This document shows positions 48,403 through 57,124 of a stretch of DNA of 64,000 bases, one piece after another. The notes under the pieces were generated by a model. The model did no database searches, was not told the origin of the DNA, and saw only the letters and a list, made by a program, of their open reading frames with translations. This stretch comes from Myxococcaceae bacterium (lineage in GTDB: Bacteria > Myxococcota > Myxococcia > Myxococcales > Myxococcaceae): positions 62,001-126,000 of the forward strand of contig JADGRA010000015.1 of the NCBI GenBank assembly GCA_017881265.1. The letters run 5' to 3'. The stretch's first letter is position 1; each line of letters opens with the position of its first letter. A program made the position numbers and the translations under genes.

Positions 48403-50502
48403 ATGACTGCATCGTCTGTGGCCGTCGCGCGGCGGCTGGACCGCCTCGCCGCAAGGTTCGTCCAGCCCGCGGGGAGGGCGGGCACCGCGGCTGGTTCCCA
48501 GTGGACGCGCAGGCTTTACCCCGGATTCGGGACGTCTTCGCCCAGGCGGGCGCACAGCCTCTGCTGCGCGCTTCTGGTGGCGCTCGGCTGCACCACCGCG
48601 CCGCCAAGCGGGGACGGCCCACCGCCCGGGCCCGCACGGACGCGCGTCATCCTCTTCGTCTGGGACGGCCTGCGACCGGACAGCATCAGCACGGACGACA
48701 CGCCCAATCTCGTCCGGCTGCGGGACGAAGGGGTGTCCTTCGACGACCAGCACGCCACCTGGCCGACGTTCACCATGACGAATGCGGCCAGCTTCGCCAC
48801 GGGAGGCTACCCCGGCACCAGCGGCCTTTCCGGCAACAGCGTCTGGGTGCACGGGCCCACCGACGCGGGACACAGTGGCTCCGGCGCACCGGTGGACCTG
48901 GCGCAGCCCATCTTCACCGAGGACTACGGCGTCATCGACACCCTGGACCGTTTTTACGGGGGCCGTCTCCTCGACGTCGGCACCCTCTTCGAGGCGGCGC
49001 AGGATGCCGGCCTGTCCACGGCGGCGGTGGGCAAGGTGGGCGCCGCCTACCTGCAGGACCGGCGCCGGGGAGGGTGGATTCTCGAGGAGCGGCTGGCGTG
49101 GCCGGCGACGCTGGTGGACGCCCTGCGGGACGCTGGCCTGGCCCTCCCCAGGTTCGCGCCGCTGGCCTACGGCAAACGGGTGGACACCAGCAGCCTGGAC
49201 CCCACCAAGCCGGGCCAGGTGGTAACCGTCGCGGACGGCGCGAGCGGGGACCCCACCCGGGGGCTGCGCTCGCCGAACGCAGCCAACAATGCCTACTTGA
49301 TGAGCGCTTTCACCCAGGTGCTGCTCCCCGGCCTCCGGCCGCAGCTGGCAGTGGTGTGGCTCAGGAACCCCGACACCACCGAGCACGCCTATGGCCCGGG
49401 AAGCGCCGCCTACCGCGACGCCCTGCGCAGTCAGGACCAGCTGTTGGGACAGCTGCGGGCTGCGGTCGAGCGCCTCGGCCTCTCCGCCACGACGGACGTC
49501 CTCGTCGTCTCCGACCATGGCCACTCCAGTGTCTCGGGTCCGCTCGACCTGTTCCCCCTGCGGGGTTTGGCCGACGGTGGGGTGACGGGGGAGGAGCCGG
49601 GCGGCTTCTCGGTGTCCGGCGAGGTCCGGACCGCGGACCTCATCAACCGCGCGGACGCCGGGCTGCACGCCTTCGACGACCTCGGCTGTGTCTTCTCGCC
49701 CGTGCTCTCCGGCATCACCGCCAGCGGAGTGCCCGTCTATCCGGGCCTGCTTTGCGGCGAGAAGCCGGGCACCACCCAGGTGCCCCCGGTGCCGGCCGCC
49801 CTCGGGCCCAGCGACGTGGTGGTGGTGCCCAACGGCGGCAGCGACTCCCTCTATGTGCCAAGCCACGACTCCCACGTGGTGCAGACGCTGGTGCGGCTGC
49901 TGCAGAGCCGCGAGGAGTTTGGCCCCATCTTCGTGGCGCGACGCTACGGCCCGCTGCCGGGGACGCTGCCGCTGGACGTCGTCCACATGGAGATGCGCTC
50001 CGGCGACCGGACACCGGACTTGCTGGTCTCCTTCGCATGGGATGCCGAGGCCACCGTGCTGGGCATGCCCGGGACGGAGTTCTCCAGCACGCCGGGGGCG
50101 CGTGGCATGCACGGCAGCTTCAGTCCGCGCGACGTGCAGACAACGCTGGTGGCCGCCGGCCCGCACTTCCGTCGCGGCTTTCACGACACGCTTCCGAGTG
50201 GCAACGTCGACGTCGCCCCCACCATGTCCAGGTTGCTGGGGCTGCGGCTGCCAGCGGCCGACGGCCGCGTCCTCGAGGAGGCGCTGGTGACTGGCCCCTC
50301 GCTGGGGGCCTTCGTCGAGGAGACGCTGCTCACCACGTCGACGTCAGCCGACGGCCTGCGCATGCAGCTTCCCACCAGCCCCGACGGCCGCGCGGTGGAC
50401 CCGAGCGCCACCCGCTACCGCGTCGAGATGCAAAGCAAGACGCTGCGGTGGGGCGGCCGGAGCGCGACTTACGTCGACTGGGCGCGCGCCGTTCGCTATT
50501 GA
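48403..50502 (+). CDS. type I phosphodiesterase/nucleotide pyrophosphatase-family lipoprotein
   Basis: 699 residues from the ATG at 48403. A hydrophobic segment at about 52-63 ends ALGC, a plausible lipidation site, though the long N-terminal region before it is odd. The alkaline-phosphatase-superfamily core shows the first metal-binding Asp in FVWDGLRPD, a nucleophile Thr region WPTFTMTNAASFATGGYP, DTTEHAYGPGS and a SDHGHSS site. Its substrate could be nucleotides or phosphodiesters. Convergent with carbonic anhydrase. Confidence 0.8.
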   Translation: MTASSVAVARRLDRLAARFVQPAGRAGTAAGSQWTRRLYPGFGTSSPRRAHSLCCALLVALGCTTAPPSGDGPPPGPARTRVILFVWDGLRPDSISTDDTPNLVRLRDEGVSFDDQHATWPTFTMTNAASFATGGYPGTSGLSGNSVWVHGPTDAGHSGSGAPVDLAQPIFTEDYGVIDTLDRFYGGRLLDVGTLFEAAQDAGLSTAAVGKVGAAYLQDRRRGGWILEERLAWPATLVDALRDAGLALPRFAPLAYGKRVDTSSLDPTKPGQVVTVADGASGDPTRGLRSPNAANNAYLMSAFTQVLLPGLRPQLAVVWLRNPDTTEHAYGPGSAAYRDALRSQDQLLGQLRAAVERLGLSATTDVLVVSDHGHSSVSGPLDLFPLRGLADGGVTGEEPGGFSVSGEVRTADLINRADAGLHAFDDLGCVFSPVLSGITASGVPVYPGLLCGEKPGTTQVPPVPAALGPSDVVVVPNGGSDSLYVPSHDSHVVQTLVRLLQSREEFGPIFVARRYGPLPGTLPLDVVHMEMRSGDRTPDLLVSFAWDAEATVLGMPGTEFSSTPGARGMHGSFSPRDVQTTLVAAGPHFRRGFHDTLPSGNVDVAPTMSRLLGLRLPAADGRVLEEALVTGPSLGAFVEETLLTTSTSADGLRMQLPTSPDGRAVDPSATRYRVEMQSKTLRWGGRSATYVDWARAVRY

Positions 50503-50513
50503 ATCCGGGAGAC

Positions 50514-50535
50514 GCCGTCGGCCTCTTGCGACGGC
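50514..50535. terminator. stem-loop between convergent genes
   Basis: A perfect 7-bp repeat GCCGTCG at 50514-50520 and CGACGGC at 50529-50535, with an 8-base loop, lies in the 32-bp gap between convergent stops. There is no strong T-tract on either side. Confidence 0.5.
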
Positions 50536-51284
50536 TACTTGGACATCTGCACCGTGCGCCCGTTGAGTGGCTGCGGCGGACGGGCGTTGTCCGGGTACTC
50601 CGCGGCGAACGCCTTCACCTCTGGCTTGTCGACAGTGCCCGGCGTCCGGAGGAGGAACCACGTCACTTCCTCGCTGCAGGGCGGCGTCGTGAGCGAGCCG
50701 GCGAAGGTGTAGTAGGCGTGGTTGGCAGGCACCAGGCCGCTCGGGTCCACCGTCACCCCGTCGGGAGCGCTCTCCTTGTCCTTCTCCTTGGGGAGGTACT
50801 TCCAGATTTCCGCGATGACGGGGTTGGCCTTGCCGTCGGCCAGTAGCACGCCCACCACGGCCAACTTTCCTTCGGCGTCCTGGTGCACCAGGTGCAGCTC
50901 CAGGGAGAAGGCGCGGCCATTCAGCTTGTTCTCCGATGGGTGGTGGAAGTGGAACTGCAGCAACTCGTACCGCTTGCCACCCACGGTGATGAAGCTACCG
51001 GCCGGGACATTCACCTGGATGGTGTGCCCGTTGTTGATGATTTTCAGGGGGGCCGCCTGGTAGCTGAACTGGATGGCAGGCAGGGCCGCCATCTTCGCGC
51101 CCCGGATGTCGATGGGGGACTGGTGCTTGCCCAGCTTGCATTCCTGGTAGTCGGGCTTGAGCGCCCCCCAGTGGGCGGGCCCGCTCTCGCCCTTGTAGCT
51201 CCACGAGTGCGCTGCCTCCTGCGCCAAAGCGAGGGAGCTACCCAAGACGAAAAGCGACACGATTGTGGCACTCACGTTGCGCAT
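50535..51284 (-). CDS. alpha-class carbonic anhydrase
   Basis: 249 residues with a Sec signal (MRNVSATIVSLFVLGSSLALAQ), so it acts in the periplasm. The alpha-family zinc ligands are visible in LQFHFHHPSEN (two His) and LELHLVHQD (third His). The proton-shuttle and substrate region has SLTTPPCSEEVTWFLL, and the opening WSYKGESGPAHWGAL is typical. It interconverts CO2 and bicarbonate. Confidence 0.95.
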   Translation of the reverse strand: MRNVSATIVSLFVLGSSLALAQEAAHSWSYKGESGPAHWGALKPDYQECKLGKHQSPIDIRGAKMAALPAIQFSYQAAPLKIINNGHTIQVNVPAGSFITVGGKRYELLQFHFHHPSENKLNGRAFSLELHLVHQDAEGKLAVVGVLLADGKANPVIAEIWKYLPKEKDKESAPDGVTVDPSGLVPANHAYYTFAGSLTTPPCSEEVTWFLLRTPGTVDKPEVKAFAAEYPDNARPPQPLNGRTVQMSK

Positions 51285-51311
51285 GCACCCTCCATCCAGC
51301 GTTCTTGCTTG

Positions 51312-52505
51312 TTACCTTCCGGTCACCGGCGCGCCAACGTCAACCCTCTCCGTGTGTGACAGGGGCGAGGAGACACTTCGCCCGGCGGCAGCCACCACCC
51401 GCACCGCCGAGCGCTCTGTCAGGGCCAGTCCATCCCCGCGCGGCTCCGTTTCCGTCAGTTCCACCACGTCGCCCCGGGACAGCTGGAAGAAGGCGGCATT
51501 GGCCGCGGTGCGGTGCTTCTCCTGGAGCGCGAGCCCCATCCGCCCCTCCGGCCCGCAGCCCATGTAGCGCTGCCGCCCCTTGCCCTCCAGGGCCTCCGAC
51601 ACAATCCGGAACGTGCGACCGGGGGGGGGCTCGGGCCACGGCTCGCCCTTGGGGGCGAGGACCAGGTAGCTCATCTTCAGCGCCTCCTTGTGCAGGCCCG
51701 CCACGCGGGCCAGCTCCTCCAGCAGGGGCGGCATGCTGAAGACGCGCTCGGCGTGGCACCAGTCGCTGGACTTGACGAGGGCCGGGCAGTCGCCGCGAAA
51801 CAGACACGGGGCGCGCACGGCGAACCCGCGGCGGACCAGCACGTCGCGCAGCTGCAGCAGCTCCCGGGAAGTGTCGCGCAGCGCCGGCTCGATGAGCACC
51901 AGGGAGCCGGCCGGGCGCAGCGCGGCCAGGGCCCGCTCCACCAGCGCCGCCCGCCGGCCCAGCGCCGGCTCCCCCTTGCCGAACAATTCATTGAGGAGGT
52001 GCCCGACGACGACGGCGTCCAGCCCCGAGGCCGGTAGCTCGCCCGTGCGCTGGGGGTCCCACTCGCGGGTGGCGAGCGCCTCGCCGGCCTCGGCGGCGAG
52101 CTCCCGCGCCAGCGCCAGCGCGGGCCGGCTTCGGTCGGCGGCGGTGACCTCCGCCGCCCCGGCATCCAGGGCGGCGAAAGCGAGGGGGCCCGGGCCGCTC
52201 CCCAGGTCCAGCACCCTGCGCGGGCGCGTGCGCAGCTCCCCGAGGACCTGGCGGCCCTGGGCGTAGGACACCGGCCAGTAGAAGAGGAGGTAGGCCCCCA
52301 GAAGGCGCGGGTCGTCCATGTACCGGCCCCCGGCGAGCGAGCGCTCCCGCGTCAGGCCGAGCGACAGCGTGCGGATGGCGCTGGCCACTTCCCGCACTTC
52401 CTTGGCCGTCAACGTCGGCGGGCCTTCGGGAAGCTTGCGCGAGCGCCGCCAGACGGCCACCAGCCGGGGCATCCACCGCGCCAGGTCCTGGGCGTACCGG
52501 TCCAT
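51312..52505 (-). CDS. Rsm22-family methyltransferase
   Basis: This 397-residue protein has motif I LDLGSGPGPLAFAAL, VVVGHLLNELFG, and a cysteine/proline segment CLFRGDCPALVKSSDWCHAER followed later by RYMGCGPEG. This combination is characteristic of the small-ribosomal-subunit Rsm22 family (PF09243). Known members are needed for ribosome small-subunit assembly and some bind an Fe-S cluster through such cysteines. Divergent from the O-methyltransferase gene (34 bp between starts); a later ATG at 52472 is possible. Confidence 0.85.
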   Translation of the reverse strand: MDRYAQDLARWMPRLVAVWRRSRKLPEGPPTLTAKEVREVASAIRTLSLGLTRERSLAGGRYMDDPRLLGAYLLFYWPVSYAQGRQVLGELRTRPRRVLDLGSGPGPLAFAALDAGAAEVTAADRSRPALALARELAAEAGEALATREWDPQRTGELPASGLDAVVVGHLLNELFGKGEPALGRRAALVERALAALRPAGSLVLIEPALRDTSRELLQLRDVLVRRGFAVRAPCLFRGDCPALVKSSDWCHAERVFSMPPLLEELARVAGLHKEALKMSYLVLAPKGEPWPEPPPGRTFRIVSEALEGKGRQRYMGCGPEGRMGLALQEKHRTAANAAFFQLSRGDVVELTETEPRGDGLALTERSAVRVVAAAGRSVSSPLSHTERVDVGAPVTGR

Positions 52506-52539
52506 GCGTCCGGGGGAGCCTTAGGGGTAGAAGAGGGCC

Positions 52540-53178
52540 ATGTCCATGACCCTCGTGCCTGAAGCCATCGAGGCCTATGCCGCCGAGCACTCGGAGCCGC
52601 TGGCCCCCCTCTTCGACGCCCTCCGGGAAGAGACGTACGCGTCCATGCGCGACCCGCAGATGCAGGTGGGCCGCCTCGAGGGGAACCTCCTCCGGCTGCT
52701 GGTACAGCTGTCCGGGGCGCGGCACGCGCTGGAGATTGGGATGTTCACCGGCTACTCCGGATTGATGATTGCCTCGGGCCTTCCCGAGGACGGCACCCTC
52801 ATCACCTGTGACGTCGACCCCAAGGCGGAGGCCATCGCCCGGCGCGCCTTCGCCCGGAGTCCGGTGGGCCGGAAAATCCAAATCCGAATGGGACCTGCCC
52901 TTCAGACGCTGAAGACACTTTCCGGCCCGCTCGACTTCGTCTTCATCGACGCGGACAAGGAGAACTACCTCGCGTACTACGAAGCGGTGCTCCCGCTGTT
53001 GCGCCCGGGAGGGCTGCTGGTGGCGGACAACACCCTGTGGAGCGGCAGGGTGCTCGACCCCAAGAGTCCGTCGGACCACGCCATCGTCGCCTTCAACGAC
53101 GCCGTGGCCAAGGACCCCCGGGTGGACAAGGTGCTCCTCACCGTGCGCGACGGGATGACGCTGGCCGTCAAGCGCTGA
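52540..53178 (+). CDS. class I O-methyltransferase (caffeoyl-CoA/catechol type)
   Basis: 212 residues matching PF01596. Motifs: EIGMFTGYSGLMIASGLPED (SAM), VDPKAE, and FVFIDADKENYLAYYEAVLPLLRPGGLLVADNTLWSG with the metal-binding Asp/Asn set. Family members methylate catechol-type hydroxyls with Mg2+. Its 3' end overlaps the convergent patatin gene by 11 bp. Confidence 0.92.
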   Translation: MSMTLVPEAIEAYAAEHSEPLAPLFDALREETYASMRDPQMQVGRLEGNLLRLLVQLSGARHALEIGMFTGYSGLMIASGLPEDGTLITCDVDPKAEAIARRAFARSPVGRKIQIRMGPALQTLKTLSGPLDFVFIDADKENYLAYYEAVLPLLRPGGLLVADNTLWSGRVLDPKSPSDHAIVAFNDAVAKDPRVDKVLLTVRDGMTLAVKR

Positions 53179-54322
53179 GGCGCGTGCTTGCTCCGAAGAA
53201 GTCCTCGAGTTCTCCCCGGCGGTGGAGGGTGTCCTCGTAGCCGAGGGTGTGCAGCCGGTCGATGTAGCTCCGCTCGAAGGCCAGGTAGCTGACCAGGTCC
53301 GAGCCCCCGCGACGTCCGGCCCCCATGCCCCGCAGCAGGTAGCGCACCATGCGCGGGAAGTGCTCCATCTGGTCGGCGGCCAGCCCGCCCAGCTCCAGGG
53401 AAGGACGCAACGTCAGCACGGGAATGACACGGAAGCGCTCCTCGCCACCCGGGGGCGCTCCTCGGCCGAGGGCGTGGTTGATGCGCTCCAGCCGCTCGGT
53501 GTCGGAGTCCAGGTGGTCCAGGAAGAGGGCGTTGAGCAGGACGCCGGCCACCTGCGACACCGGCAGCACCCGCATGCTGGTTTCCTCGCTGTTGAGGCTC
53601 TGGGTCTCCTCCGCCGTGCGCAGGTAGCGCACGCCTACCGCGAGCAGCCGGTCGGCGCCGAGGTGGATGGCCGGGCTGAGCGGCTCGGTGAGACGCACCT
53701 GGCCGTCCCCATAGTAGGTGTCCCCGAGGCGGACGGGCGGGAAGAAGACGGGGATGGCGGCCGAGGCCATGACGTGCTCGATGGTGAGCGTCTCGCGCCG
53801 TCCCAGCCGGCGGCTGCGCGCCCAAGGGTGCACGTCCTGTGTCCCGTCGAAGAAGGTGACGGCGGTGCCGGTGAGGTAGCTGGTGGCCGTCACGCCGAGC
53901 CCCCGCAGCCGGCCCGCCGCGATGTGGGCCGGGACGCGGTCCAGGGGGATGCGTTCGGCGAGCAGCTCCCGCAGTGGCGTGGTGTCCAAAAGGTGGTTCA
54001 CCTGCCGCAGGGTGACCAGCCCGCCGGAGGTGAGGTTGCGAATCCACCGGCTTCCGATGGAGGCGACGCTCAGCATGTCGGTGCGGTACACCCGCTCCGG
54101 GGTGAGGCTGAGCCAGGTCTCCGACAGCCGGCGAGCGCCGCCCGCGAAGTCGTCGGCGCTGGCCGCCAGCGCCGCGCCGTTGATGGCGCCCGCCGACACG
54201 CCCGTGATGACGGGGAAGGGATTGTTCCCCGCTCCCAGCACCTCGGCGATGGCGCGCAGAGCTCCCACCTGGTACGCGGCGCGTGCGCCGCCGCCGGTCA
54301 GGATGAGGCCGAGAGTTGCCAC
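53168..54322 (-). CDS. patatin-like phospholipase
   Basis: About 384 residues from the GTG at 54322 (a second GTG lies eight codons upstream). The N-terminus ATLGLILTGGGARAAYQVGALRA carries the oxyanion Gly-rich loop. ITGVSAGAING holds the Ser nucleophile (GxSxG), and YGDGQVRLTEPLSPA supplies the catalytic Asp. The Ser-Asp dyad is complete, so lipase/acyl-hydrolase activity is expected. No signal peptide. The longer frame upstream to 55060 lies inside the ABC gene and is spurious. Confidence 0.85.
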   Translation of the reverse strand: MATLGLILTGGGARAAYQVGALRAIAEVLGAGNNPFPVITGVSAGAINGAALAASADDFAGGARRLSETWLSLTPERVYRTDMLSVASIGSRWIRNLTSGGLVTLRQVNHLLDTTPLRELLAERIPLDRVPAHIAAGRLRGLGVTATSYLTGTAVTFFDGTQDVHPWARSRRLGRRETLTIEHVMASAAIPVFFPPVRLGDTYYGDGQVRLTEPLSPAIHLGADRLLAVGVRYLRTAEETQSLNSEETSMRVLPVSQVAGVLLNALFLDHLDSDTERLERINHALGRGAPPGGEERFRVIPVLTLRPSLELGGLAADQMEHFPRMVRYLLRGMGAGRRGGSDLVSYLAFERSYIDRLHTLGYEDTLHRRGELEDFFGASTRLSA

Positions 54323-54421
54323 GCTGCTGCGAAAGGCTAGCACTCCCGACCCGTGGGGGGATTTTCCGTCCTTCTGGGGCTCGCGCTCTTGCGGCCCCGG
54401 CGTTAGATGGGAGGGCTCCGA

Positions 54422-55414
54422 ATGGTTTCCGTCCGCGCCTTGCGCAAGCACTACACCGTCCACAAGCGTCCCCCCGGGCTGCGGGCGGCGTTCCGCTCGC
54501 TCTTCCGCCGGGTGCCCACCCTGGTGAAGGCCGTGGACGGCATCTCCTTCGAGATTGCGGCGGGGGAGCGGGTGGGGTTTCTCGGCCCCAACGGCGCGGG
54601 AAAGACCACTACCCTCAAGGTCCTCTCCGGGCTGCTCTACCCCTCGAGCGGCGAAGTGCGGGTCGACGGCCACGTCCCCCAGCACCGGGAAGACGTCTTC
54701 CTCAAGAAAATCATGCTGGTGACGGGCCAGAAGCAGCAGCTGCTGTGGGACTTGCCGCCCTCGGAGACGTTCGCCCTCAACCGGGCCATTTACGAGGTGC
54801 CCGAACCGGAGTTCCGCCGCCGGATGGCGGAGCTCACCGAGTTGCTCGAGCTGGGCGACCTGGTGAACAAGCCGACAAGGTCCCTTTCCTTGGGCGAGCG
54901 GATGAAGTGCGAGCTGGCGGCGGCCCTCGTCCATGGCCCCAAGGTTCTCTTCCTGGATGAGCCCACCATCGGCCTCGACGTGTCGATGCAGGCCACCATC
55001 CGCAGCTTCATCCGCCGCTACAACGAGGAGACCGGCGCCACGTTGCTGCTGACCAGTCACTACATGGACGACGTGGCTGCCTTGTGTCCCCGCGTCATCG
55101 TCATCGACAAGGGCACGCTGTCCTACGACGGTGGCCTGGACGCGCTGGTGCGCAGGATGCGCCCGGAGAAGCGCGTGGTGCTGCGGTTGGACCGCCCGGC
55201 ACCGGCCCTGGCCCTGGAGGGGCTCGGCAAGGTGGTGTCGGCGGACGCGGCCCAGGTGGTGCTGCAGGTTCGCCAGGACGCCGTCAGTCTCACCGTGGCA
55301 CGCGCCCTGGCCACCTTGAGCGTGCGGGACCTCACCGTGGAGGACCCGCCGCTGGAAGAGGTGATGAGCGAGCTCTTTGCGCAGAACCGGGTGCGCGCTG
55401 AGACCGCGGCATGA
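54422..55414 (+). CDS. ABC-transporter ATP-binding protein
   Basis: 330 residues from the ATG at 54422; GGAGGG lies a few bases upstream (the in-frame ATG at 54407 lacks it). Walker A GPNGAGKTTT, signature SLSLGERMKCELAAAL and Walker B VLFLDEP are intact, followed by TSHYMDD (H-loop). It is the ATPase of an exporter with the next two permeases; the C-terminal extension (about 240-330) resembles the regulatory tails of DrrA-type ATPases. Confidence 0.95.
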   Translation: MVSVRALRKHYTVHKRPPGLRAAFRSLFRRVPTLVKAVDGISFEIAAGERVGFLGPNGAGKTTTLKVLSGLLYPSSGEVRVDGHVPQHREDVFLKKIMLVTGQKQQLLWDLPPSETFALNRAIYEVPEPEFRRRMAELTELLELGDLVNKPTRSLSLGERMKCELAAALVHGPKVLFLDEPTIGLDVSMQATIRSFIRRYNEETGATLLLTSHYMDDVAALCPRVIVIDKGTLSYDGGLDALVRRMRPEKRVVLRLDRPAPALALEGLGKVVSADAAQVVLQVRQDAVSLTVARALATLSVRDLTVEDPPLEEVMSELFAQNRVRAETAA

Positions 55415-56214
55415 GCACGCGGTCGACGGTGCGGGCGCTGCCCACCCTCATGCGCGTCGGCTTCGCCGAGGCGGTGGCGTACCGAGCCGAGATGTTGGTG
55501 TGGGTGCTGTCCACCACCATGCCCCTCATCATGCTGGCGCTGTGGTCGGCGGTGGCCGCCGACGCCCCGGTCGGCCGCTTCGGTCAGCGCGACTTCCTGG
55601 CCTACTTCCTGGCTACCTTCATCGTCCGGCAGCTCACCGGTGCCTGGGTGGCCTGGCAGATGAGTTTCGAGGTGCGCACCGGCACCCTGTCCATGCGGCT
55701 GCTCCGGCCCATCCACCCGATGGTGAGCTACGCGGTGGAAAACATCGCCGCCATGCCGCTGCGTCTGGTGGTGGCCCTGCCGGTGGCCCTGCTCGCCCTC
55801 GTCCTGGTGGGCACCCGGTCGCTTCCCCACCGATTGCTCATCTGGGGGGTGTGGCTGCTGGCCGTGCTGGGGGGGTGGCTCATCACCTTTCTCGCCAACT
55901 TCGTCATCGGCTGTCTGGCCCTGTGGACTGGCAGCAGCATCAAGGTGATGGATGTCTGGCTGGTGGCCTTCATGGTCTTCAGTGGCTACCTGGTGCCGGT
56001 GGAACTGTTTCCCGGCGCACTCCGGACGGCGGTGGCGTGGCTACCCTTCCGCTACCAGATTGGTTTTCCGGTCGAGGTGATGACCGGCGCCTATGCCCTC
56101 CCGGCGGCGCTGGAGATGCTGGCGCGGCAGTGGGCCTTCGTTCTGGGCCTCTTCCTCTTGGCGCTGGCCATGTGGCGGCGCGGCCTTCGCCGCTTCGGGG
56201 CGTACGGCGGCTGA
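55411..56214 (+). CDS. ABC-2-type permease (DUF990-like), subunit 1
   Basis: This 267-residue protein with about six membrane helices matches the PF06182/DUF990 permease family: the RVGFAEAVAYRAEMLVWVL opening, a QMSFEVRTGTLSMRLLRPIHPM loop and LFPGALRTAVAWLPF near the end. The ATG overlaps the ATPase stop by 4 bp. It forms a heteromeric exporter with the next gene; the substrate is unknown. Confidence 0.9.
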   Translation: MSTRSTVRALPTLMRVGFAEAVAYRAEMLVWVLSTTMPLIMLALWSAVAADAPVGRFGQRDFLAYFLATFIVRQLTGAWVAWQMSFEVRTGTLSMRLLRPIHPMVSYAVENIAAMPLRLVVALPVALLALVLVGTRSLPHRLLIWGVWLLAVLGGWLITFLANFVIGCLALWTGSSIKVMDVWLVAFMVFSGYLVPVELFPGALRTAVAWLPFRYQIGFPVEVMTGAYALPAALEMLARQWAFVLGLFLLALAMWRRGLRRFGAYGG

Positions 56215-57011
56215 TGCGGAAGCTTGGGCGCTACCTCCGGCTGTTGCGCGTGCAGGTGCGCAGCTCGGTGCTGCTCGGGCTGCAGTACCGCGCCGACTTC
56301 CTCATCGACGGGGCCATCTCCTTATGCTGGACGACGACGGCACTGGTGCCGCTGTTCGTCGTCTTTCACGACCGGCCCGTCATCGCCGGGTGGAAGTTTG
56401 CCGAGGCGCTGGTGGTGGTGGGCTGGTTCACGTTACTCGAGGCCATTCTGGAGGGGGCCATCAACCCCAGTCTCACCGCGGTGGTGGAGCACATCCGCAA
56501 GGGCACGCTGGACTTCGTCCTCCTCAAGCCGGCGGACGCACAGTTTCTCGTCTCCACCGCGCGCTTTGAACCCTGGCGCAGCACCAACGTCCTCACCGCG
56601 CTGGCCATCTGGACGGTGGCCTTCGTCCGGCTGGGGCGGGGGCCGTCGCCGGTGGGCGTGCTGGCGGCGCTGGTGCTGCTCGGCAGCGCCACCCTGCTGC
56701 TCTACTCGCTGTGGATTCTCACCGTGAGCGCGGCCTTCTACGTGGTGAAGGTGGACAACCTCACCAACCTGTTTGGCTCCGTGTTCGACGCCGCGCGCTG
56801 GCCGGTGCAAATTTTCCGAGGGGTGCTGCGCTGGGTCTTCACCCTGGTGGTGCCGCTCGCCCTCATGACGACGTACCCGGCCGAGGCGCTCCTGGGTCGG
56901 CTGTCCCCCCTGGCGCTGGTGGGGTCGGTGGCGGGCGCGGGTGCGTTCGCGTGGCTTTCACGCAGGGTTTGGCTGGGCTCTCTGGCCCGCTACTCCTCGG
57001 CCAGCAGCTAG
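56214..57011 (+). CDS. ABC-2-type permease (DUF990-like), subunit 2
   Basis: 265 residues, again of the PF06182 type: LRVQVRSSVLLGLQYRADFLIDG, then EHIRKGTLDFVLLKPADAQF and VFDAARWPVQIF. About six membrane helices. The stop of the previous gene and this start share bases (TGATG). It completes the ATPase-permease-permease operon, which is followed by a hairpin. Confidence 0.9.
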   Translation: MRKLGRYLRLLRVQVRSSVLLGLQYRADFLIDGAISLCWTTTALVPLFVVFHDRPVIAGWKFAEALVVVGWFTLLEAILEGAINPSLTAVVEHIRKGTLDFVLLKPADAQFLVSTARFEPWRSTNVLTALAIWTVAFVRLGRGPSPVGVLAALVLLGSATLLLYSLWILTVSAAFYVVKVDNLTNLFGSVFDAARWPVQIFRGVLRWVFTLVVPLALMTTYPAEALLGRLSPLALVGSVAGAGAFAWLSRRVWLGSLARYSSASS

Positions 57012-57055
57012 CCCGCAACCAACCCCGGGGTCCTTGGGTTGAAGCCGGGGCAAGC

Positions 57056-57106
57056 CGTGGGTGCCGGGTCCTTCTGCGGCCCGGCATTCCACGGGCACCC
57101 ACGTTT
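57056..57106 (+). terminator. long GC-rich hairpin after the ABC operon
   Basis: A perfect 10-bp outer stem CGTGGGTGCC (57056-57065) / GGCACCCACG (57094-57103) encloses an inner CCGGG/CCCGG stem and is followed by TTT. It lies 44 bp after the second permease and 19 bp before the next ATG. It may be a terminator or a leader structure of the lipoprotein gene. Confidence 0.5.
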
Positions 57107-57124
57107 CGACTGAGGGAATTCCCC

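Noticed and set aside
48070-50184. Long minus-strand frame (704 codons) opposite the phosphodiesterase
   Set aside because: Shadow frame; the plus strand carries complete catalytic motifs.
54323-55060. N-terminal extension of the patatin gene
   Set aside because: Lies antisense inside the ABC ATPase gene and lacks patatin character.
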